Below the pieces are notes generated by a model. It did not search any database and was not told the DNA's origin. It saw nothing but the letters and a program-made list of their open reading frames with translations. From positions 223,426 to 287,425 of the forward strand of contig NZ_JACOPF010000004.1 of assembly GCF_014287475.1 (NCBI RefSeq): a stretch of 64,000 nt of DNA, written 5' to 3'. Below, in pieces: positions 59,109 to 64,000 of this stretch. Numbering within the stretch: position 1 is the stretch's first letter; the number at the start of each line of letters is the position of its first letter. The DNA is from Mediterraneibacter hominis (GTDB taxonomy: Bacteria; Bacillota; Clostridia; Lachnospirales; Lachnospiraceae). Made by a program: the position numbers and the translations under genes.

Positions 59109-62100
59109 CTATTTCAAGCCTAATTTTTCTTTTAACTCATTGCAGATGTCATATGCGCTATATTCCATTTTAATGGAATAATCATCTGTTTCCGGATGTA
59201 TTGGCCACCATACCTGCCCTAAAAATGGATTGTACTTCGCCTGTGTACCGTATGTCCATGCCTCCTTGAGACATTCTGGGGCCCAGTGTCCTCCCTGTAC
59301 AACTGCATTTACACTCATTTCAAATTCATAGCCCTCTGCACTCTTCCATTTGATCGGTGTGTAAATATCCTTCACTTCTTCCGCAAGACACTCTCCGCCT
59401 CTGAATTTTGCAATTCCCTGTAAATCTTCCAGCGTCAGTTCTTCCAGGGTCTTGGATTCGTCATAGCCATGATCCAGGAAAGTCTCTTCTTCACTTGGGT
59501 GATACAATTTGTATTCATCCCAATCTGGAATATTCTCGAACTGCTCTCTGGAACCATAAAATGCCTTGATCCAATCTTCTTCGTTGTTCTCAATCATCCA
59601 ATATGTTCCCATTCGTTTATGTCCAATCTGCTTGTTATTCTCAAACATCTGCTCTGCTGTTGGGAACCTCGATGCAATCATTGGATTTCTCGCCATCCTG
59701 CGCATTTCTTCACGCACACCCTCCCAGTACTCTTCTGCCGGGATGCAGCGGAAATGAAGAATATCATCCAGTGCTTTGGAGTCCGTATAATACTGACCGT
59801 GGAAGTTGTATTTCGCCAGATATTTCGAATCATGCACATCCTTAAATCTAATCTTGAATGCTCCCAGATTAATATCCATCAGTTCCCAGGCCGTCAGCCG
59901 GTAGCCTTCTCCACTGCTCAGGTTATAGGCCTTACGCCAGAAACTTTCCGGGACCCAGTCCTCACAAAGATTAGCCATGCAGATTCCAGATTCGATAGAT
60001 GTAGCCCACTCCAATACATTGTTTGGCGACTGATGTGTAATAATAGGCAGATTTCCTGCCGCTGCGTTTGACGGATGCTGTCCGGTCTGCCGAATACTTA
60101 CCCAGTGTTTTAAGCCACTGTCGAACACAGCCATTTCTGAAAATACTTTACTCAATGCATAATAATCAAAGAATGATGGACAAATCGGATCACCCACACG
60201 TCCAAACTGGATTGGATCCAGCCGGTGTCCGGTCATGGCAACCGTTCCTACATAGGCAAAATGTACTTTATCCGGATCAGGCTGTTCTTTAATTGCTTTT
60301 ATGATATTCAGTGTAGAACCAATATTGGTATACAAAGTCTCTTTTGGATAATCATCTGCCATCGGAGACACCATCGCCCCAATATGCAGCACATAATCAG
60401 ATCCTGTTATACATTTGAGCATAGTATCATAATCCGTCATATCTCCCCAGACAATTTCCAATGCCGGGCAGGCATATTTTTTCATCAATTCTCTATTCTT
60501 CTTTGAATCCCGCACAATTGCACGCACTTTAAACCTGGAAGACCGGGCAAGCAGCTGTTTTAATGTCTCTTGTCCCATTGTTCCTGAAGCGCCGGTCAAA
60601 AATACCGTCTTTTTCGGTTTGAGCGCATCTCTTCTAACCTCTTCCTTATCAAATGTCAGCGCCACATCAAACGCTTCTCTGACGGCATTCAATGCCCGTC
60701 TTGCACCATACGCATCTCCTACACAGAAATAAGCAACGCCGCTTTCTCGACAGGCTTCTTCCAGTTCCTTACCGCACCTTGACTTGGATCCAATTGCAAT
60801 CACTGCATGATCACAGTCAAACGTCAGTGTCTCTCCTGCCTTTTCTGCAATTACCTTACCGTCCTGAATTTCTTTAACAGTGGCTTCACAAACAGGAACA
60901 ATGCCTGCCGCATATACATTTTCCAGTACACACGCCTTTCTGACACTTCCCAAATCTGCCGCAATTTCCGGAAGCATTTCAAGAATTGTAACTTTACATC
61001 CTCTGGCTGCTGCAAATTCAGCCGCTTCCGTTCCTACAAGCCCACCGCCAATAACAACGACCTTTCCGCTGATTTCTCTTGTTCCGGCGAGGACATCATG
61101 CGCGTTTGTCACACATGCCAGTTCTTTTCCCGGAATATCTGGAATCAGTGGTTCTGCTCCAATCGCATTGATAAATGTATGTGGCTTCATCTCTCTGATA
61201 GTTTCGGCTGTAACCTTTGTATTCAGGCGGATGTCTACCCCGAGTTTCTCTGCCTGTCTTGCCATTAGAAGAACGGCGGCTTCCATCTCTTTCTTACGCG
61301 GAGCCTTACCTGCCAATACGAACTGACCGCCAAGTGAATCTCCCGCCTCCATTAAGATTGGATTATGCCCTCTTTTTTTAAGTGTGATCGCCGCTTTCAA
61401 ACCAGCTATGCCGCCGCCAGCGATCAGAACGGTCTCCGGTTTATCGGTCTGAATAATTTCGCACTCTTTCTCACGTCCGATTGCCGGATTTAACATACAT
61501 GTAACATGCGGTGTGTCCATATTTTCAAATCCATCATAGCACCCTTGATCACAGCCAATACAATATGTAATCTCGTCTAATTTTCCCGCCTTTACTTTAT
61601 TTAAGAATTCAGGATCAGCGTACTGTGCCCTGCACATAACAACCATATCTACTTTATCTTCTGCAAGTGCCTTTTCTGCAATATCCGGCGTATTAATTCT
61701 TCCGACACCAATCGTAAGCATTCCGGTTCCTTTGCGGATTTTTGCCGCATTGTCAATATTAAATCCCTGCGGTGTATCAATAGATGGTACTTCATATTTA
61801 ATTCCCGCAGAAATAAAATTCCCTCTTGAAACATCCAACACGTCCACACCTGCATCTTTAGCCCAATTACAAAAAGTAATGGTATCTTCAATGGTCATTC
61901 CATTTTCCAAATAGTCATCATGAGCATCAATACGCATAAACAGCGGCATCTCATCTCTCAGGTTTGCACGGATGGCACGAATACATTCTAATGGAAATTT
62001 CGCACGGTTCTCCAAACTACCGCCATATTCGTCTGTTCTATGATTCATTCCGCCACTTAAGAAAGAATGAGGCAGATAATTATGTGCACAATGAAACTCT

Positions 62101-62582
62101 ACTGCATCAAACCCACATTCGCTCGCTCTTTTTGCAGCTCTGCCGAAGCACTCCACAACTTCTTTAATCTGTTCACGATTGATTCCCGGCAATGTCATTT
62201 CAGCGCTCACTGGCATATCCGAAGAAACAAGTATCTGTGCCGTTTTATCACTACCGACAGCAAGTCCCCCCTGCCATAGCTGAATAGCTGCCTTACCTCC
62301 TGCCTCGTGAATCGCATCTACCAGTTTCTTCAATCCGGGCATATATATATCTTCTGAAATTGATAAAAAGTTCCTTGGAGCACTGGGGGTATGTACACTA
62401 GACACCTCCACAATGTTTAGTCCGCTGCCGCCCTTAGCCCTAGCTACATGATAATCAATTAATTGATCTGTCACAAAACTCCCCTGCTTTCCAGAAAATT
62501 TTGTTCCTGCGGCAGAATAAACAACTCTGTTTTTCATTTCCATTCCACGAATCTTTATAGGCTCAAACATTTTTTCATACAT
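59109..62582 (-). CDS. Old-yellow-enzyme/FAD reductase fused to an epimerase-like domain
   Basis: About 1157 residues in three modules. (1) 1-335: FMN-binding OYE barrel (NRVVYSAAGTKFSG, HCAHNYLPHSFLSGG, NHRTDEYGGSLENR). (2) 338-640: iron-sulfur cysteines in CIGCDQGC...VTCMLNP, then FAD motif VLIAGGGIAGLKAA and a second nucleotide motif VVVIGGGLVGTEAAEFA, as in 2,4-dienoyl-CoA reductase, BaiCD and related gut steroid reductases. (3) about 655-960: NAD-dependent epimerase/dehydratase (VFLTGASGTMGQ; YALSK). A C-terminal tail of about 190 residues is unassigned. The ATG at 62582 follows AAGGAGGGATTTTC. Likely an anaerobic enoate/ketone-handling enzyme; substrate unknown. Confidence 0.85.
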   Translation of the reverse strand: MYEKMFEPIKIRGMEMKNRVVYSAAGTKFSGKQGSFVTDQLIDYHVARAKGGSGLNIVEVSSVHTPSAPRNFLSISEDIYMPGLKKLVDAIHEAGGKAAIQLWQGGLAVGSDKTAQILVSSDMPVSAEMTLPGINREQIKEVVECFGRAAKRASECGFDAVEFHCAHNYLPHSFLSGGMNHRTDEYGGSLENRAKFPLECIRAIRANLRDEMPLFMRIDAHDDYLENGMTIEDTITFCNWAKDAGVDVLDVSRGNFISAGIKYEVPSIDTPQGFNIDNAAKIRKGTGMLTIGVGRINTPDIAEKALAEDKVDMVVMCRAQYADPEFLNKVKAGKLDEITYCIGCDQGCYDGFENMDTPHVTCMLNPAIGREKECEIIQTDKPETVLIAGGGIAGLKAAITLKKRGHNPILMEAGDSLGGQFVLAGKAPRKKEMEAAVLLMARQAEKLGVDIRLNTKVTAETIREMKPHTFINAIGAEPLIPDIPGKELACVTNAHDVLAGTREISGKVVVIGGGLVGTEAAEFAAARGCKVTILEMLPEIAADLGSVRKACVLENVYAAGIVPVCEATVKEIQDGKVIAEKAGETLTFDCDHAVIAIGSKSRCGKELEEACRESGVAYFCVGDAYGARRALNAVREAFDVALTFDKEEVRRDALKPKKTVFLTGASGTMGQETLKQLLARSSRFKVRAIVRDSKKNRELMKKYACPALEIVWGDMTDYDTMLKCITGSDYVLHIGAMVSPMADDYPKETLYTNIGSTLNIIKAIKEQPDPDKVHFAYVGTVAMTGHRLDPIQFGRVGDPICPSFFDYYALSKVFSEMAVFDSGLKHWVSIRQTGQHPSNAAAGNLPIITHQSPNNVLEWATSIESGICMANLCEDWVPESFWRKAYNLSSGEGYRLTAWELMDINLGAFKIRFKDVHDSKYLAKYNFHGQYYTDSKALDDILHFRCIPAEEYWEGVREEMRRMARNPMIASRFPTAEQMFENNKQIGHKRMGTYWMIENNEEDWIKAFYGSREQFENIPDWDEYKLYHPSEEETFLDHGYDESKTLEELTLEDLQGIAKFRGGECLAEEVKDIYTPIKWKSAEGYEFEMSVNAVVQGGHWAPECLKEAWTYGTQAKYNPFLGQVWWPIHPETDDYSIKMEYSAYDICNELKEKLGLK

Positions 62583-62621
62583 GAAAATCCCTCCTTTTAA
62601 CTTGAGCTTACCGTTTTTTTC

Positions 62622-62652
62622 AGTATAGCCTATACACATAGTGTACTGTCAA
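62622..62652 (-). promoter_or_regulatory. MerR-type promoter of the fusion reductase
   Basis: Minus-strand TTGACA (62647-62652) and TATACT (62622-62627) are 19 bp apart, too long for unaided use but typical of MerR-activated promoters. The spacer holds the dyad TACACATAGTGTA (62633-62645). Confidence 0.8.
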
Positions 62653-62729
62653 TATTTTGTATAAACCAATTATTTTCAAATATATCGTTTATATTTCCCA
62701 TAATTTCTAATATTTCTCTCTTTTTTACT

Positions 62730-62757
62730 TTCAAAACCTTACATTAAGGTGTATACT
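62730..62757 (+). promoter_or_regulatory. Promoter and dyad of the MerR gene
   Basis: TTCAAA (62730-62735) and TATACT (62752-62757) flank the perfect dyad ACCTTA/TAAGGT (62736-62750). The -10 box ends only 6 bases before the ATG at 62764, so the mRNA would be leaderless or nearly so. Confidence 0.5.
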
Positions 62758-62763
62758 TTATTT

Positions 62764-63750
62764 ATGAAAATTCAAGAAGTAAGCCAGAAAACTGGTATGA
62801 AAAAAAGAACAATACATTTTTATATCAAAGAGGATTTACTGACTCCATCAATCAACAAAGAGAATGGATATTATGACTTTCATGAAGAGGATATTCAACA
62901 ACTGATTCTAATCAGCAAATTTCGCAATGCCGGCTTTCCTATTTCTACGATTCGTTCCATTATGAAGGAACCTGCAACAGCCTCTTATTACCTGAGCCAT
63001 TATCTGTCTACATTGAGGAAGCAGAAAGAATATCTTGAAAAGACAATAGAAAGCATCAACTACGTCATTAATACTCTTCCTCTGCAAATACATCTGGACA
63101 CTTTATATCAAGCTATGCTCAAAGCACAGATTCCAGCCGCAGTCAATAAGGAGGAACTGCGAAGCACCCCTAAGGATTCCAGTGTGCTGAACCGATACTT
63201 ATGGAGCCCTTTTATCCCAGATGACCTCCAAAATGATTTTCAGGAGTTTTTATGGGCCAAAATCAATCTTCTCGTATCAGAAAGCGACAACACCGACTAT
63301 GAGACACTTTCCAGATATCTGGATTCCCTCCAGCCTAAAGAACTAGAAGAGCTTTACAAAGGACAGAGAATTCACTTTGCTTATGTGGTATCATTAGATG
63401 ATAAGGGATGTCACAGCTATGTAGAAACTTTAAAGCAATCTATCTCTCAAAATCTAAAAAAACCACAACTCGTAAATCACTGGAAACGTAATTATCATTC
63501 TTTCTATCTGCCTTCCATGCGTATTTATGATTCTTCAAAAGAGCAAAGTATCATTTCACAGATTTCTCCGTTTTTTGCAAAATACAGGGAGAACATCCAT
63601 AAAGTCTGTACCTATTTATATGAAGATCTGCAAAATCAAGATACCGCATTATTAGAGCAAATGTATCATATCCTAGGAGATTTCCTGGACTTAGAATGTT
63701 GCCATCACGCGGCTTTAGAAGCTTTTTCTAGTCTTCGTTTAGAAAAATAG
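62764..63750 (+). CDS. MerR-family transcriptional regulator
   Basis: About 328 residues. N-terminal MerR winged helix (MKIQEVSQKTGMKKRTIHFY, then NGYYDFHEEDIQQLILISKF), a dimerisation helix (LRKQKEYLEKTIESINYVIN) and a long C-terminal domain of about 200 residues that probably binds an effector. Divergent from the fusion reductase, whose promoter has MerR-type spacing, so it is its likely activator. ATG at 62764; an upstream GTG at 62749 falls within the promoter. Confidence 0.85.
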   Translation: MKIQEVSQKTGMKKRTIHFYIKEDLLTPSINKENGYYDFHEEDIQQLILISKFRNAGFPISTIRSIMKEPATASYYLSHYLSTLRKQKEYLEKTIESINYVINTLPLQIHLDTLYQAMLKAQIPAAVNKEELRSTPKDSSVLNRYLWSPFIPDDLQNDFQEFLWAKINLLVSESDNTDYETLSRYLDSLQPKELEELYKGQRIHFAYVVSLDDKGCHSYVETLKQSISQNLKKPQLVNHWKRNYHSFYLPSMRIYDSSKEQSIISQISPFFAKYRENIHKVCTYLYEDLQNQDTALLEQMYHILGDFLDLECCHHAALEAFSSLRLEK

Positions 63751-63780
63751 CGGGATAATCTTTTATTGACTATCCCGCTA
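63748..63780. terminator. Hairpin at the end of the MerR gene
   Basis: TAGCGGGATA and TATCCCGCTA form a perfect 10-bp stem that starts at the stop codon. No U-run follows on the plus strand, so it is a weak terminator or an mRNA end-protecting hairpin. Confidence 0.5.
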
Positions 63781-63825
63781 TGTCTATAATACTGACTATT
63801 TACAGCGCACAAAAGCTTCTTTCTA

Positions 63826-63858
63826 CAAAAAAAGAACCGAAGTATTCATCCACTTCAG
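63826..63858 (-). terminator. rRNA operon terminator
   Basis: On the minus strand CTGAAGT and ACTTCGG form a stem followed by TTCTTTTTTTG, about 70 bp after the 23S rRNA 3' end. Confidence 0.65.
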
Positions 63859-63926
63859 CTCTCTCATTCCACTATACCTTCAAAACTACATATAAAAGAA
63901 ATCATCATCCAACCTATCACCTGCTT

Positions 63927-64000
63927 GGTTATGCCCTCGACCTATTAGTAACAGTCAGCTCCATGTGTTGCCACACTTCCACCTCTGCCCTATCTACCTC
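63927..64000 (-). rRNA. 23S rRNA, 3' end (partial)
   Basis: The minus strand reads GTGTGGCAACACATGGAGCT, then ACTGTTACTAATAGGTCGAG and GGCATAACC, the conserved last helix of 23S rRNA. The rest extends beyond the right edge. No 5S gene lies between it and the terminator. Confidence 0.88.

Noticed and set aside
59109..59111. Readthrough of TAG as pyrrolysine
   Set aside because: No pyl genes are seen, the open stretch is only 32 codons, and a frameshift would still be needed; decay is simpler.
59469..60071. Plus-strand open frame of 200 codons opposite the fusion reductase
   Set aside because: It lies wholly antisense to a clearly conserved coding region and has no domain.

Overview
The window looks like chromosome from a gut Clostridia of the Lachnospiraceae type. 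The reasons are strong Gram-positive ribosome binding sites, PTS- and YesMN-based sugar regulation, an L-box riboswitch on dapA, TnpV/ParM/MobC-type mobile DNA, and closest-looking protein families throughout. The genus cannot be fixed from the sequence alone. Function calls rest on motif and family recognition by eye; no search was run.

Layout. (1) 1-11143, minus strand: one long operon, promoter near 11200, reading GlpA-like, GlpB-like and degenerate GlpC-like dehydrogenase subunits, a RuBisCO-like protein, a PHP phosphoesterase, a HAD phosphatase, a private PTS enzyme I and HPr, then galactitol-type PTS EIIA, EIIB and EIIC (EIIC runs off the left edge). This is the most unusual part of the window and looks like an uncharacterised catabolic pathway for a PTS-imported sugar or polyol. 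(2) 11.4-13.5 kb: YjbQ-family protein and a PadR/HAAS-domain pair with a clear operator. (3) 13.7-18.3 kb: N-acetylmuramic acid recycling operon (GNAT protein, MurP-like EIIBC, RpiR regulator, MurQ, EIIA). (4) 18.5-21.8 kb: L-xylulose/L-ribulose phosphate operon (kinase, 3-epimerase, 4-epimerase). (5) mscL. (6) 22.7-32.6 kb: YesM/YesN two-component system divergent from an ABC sugar importer and a GH106-like glycosidase. (7) 32.6-37.0 kb: alpha/beta hydrolase, a MITE-like element, riboswitch-controlled dapA, a CpcT/CpeT-like protein, DegV.

(8) 37.3-51.2 kb is accessory DNA. IS91-like and IS200-like remnants are followed by a decayed mobilizable element: TnpV, a complete type I restriction-modification operon with its own HTH regulator and an extra zinc-ribbon gene, a sigma-like factor, ParM/ParR-like genes, MobC, a putative oriT, a truncated relaxase and the tail of a large serine recombinase. 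(9) 51195-57508 is a second, compact integrated element in the 3' end of a tRNA-Trp gene. It is bounded by 23-bp direct repeats and carries a tyrosine integrase, a Rep_trans/MobT-like protein with a Tn916/ICEBs1-type oriT in its 5' end, two repressor-like regulators and a cluster of very small membrane proteins.

(10) 57.6-63.8 kb: the intact tRNA-Trp with a consensus promoter, a second short MITE-like copy, an anchored extracellular protein, and a 1157-residue three-module flavin reductase/epimerase fusion divergent from a MerR-family regulator; the reductase promoter has the 19-bp spacer typical of MerR targets. (11) The right edge is the 3' end of a 23S rRNA gene on the minus strand with its terminator.
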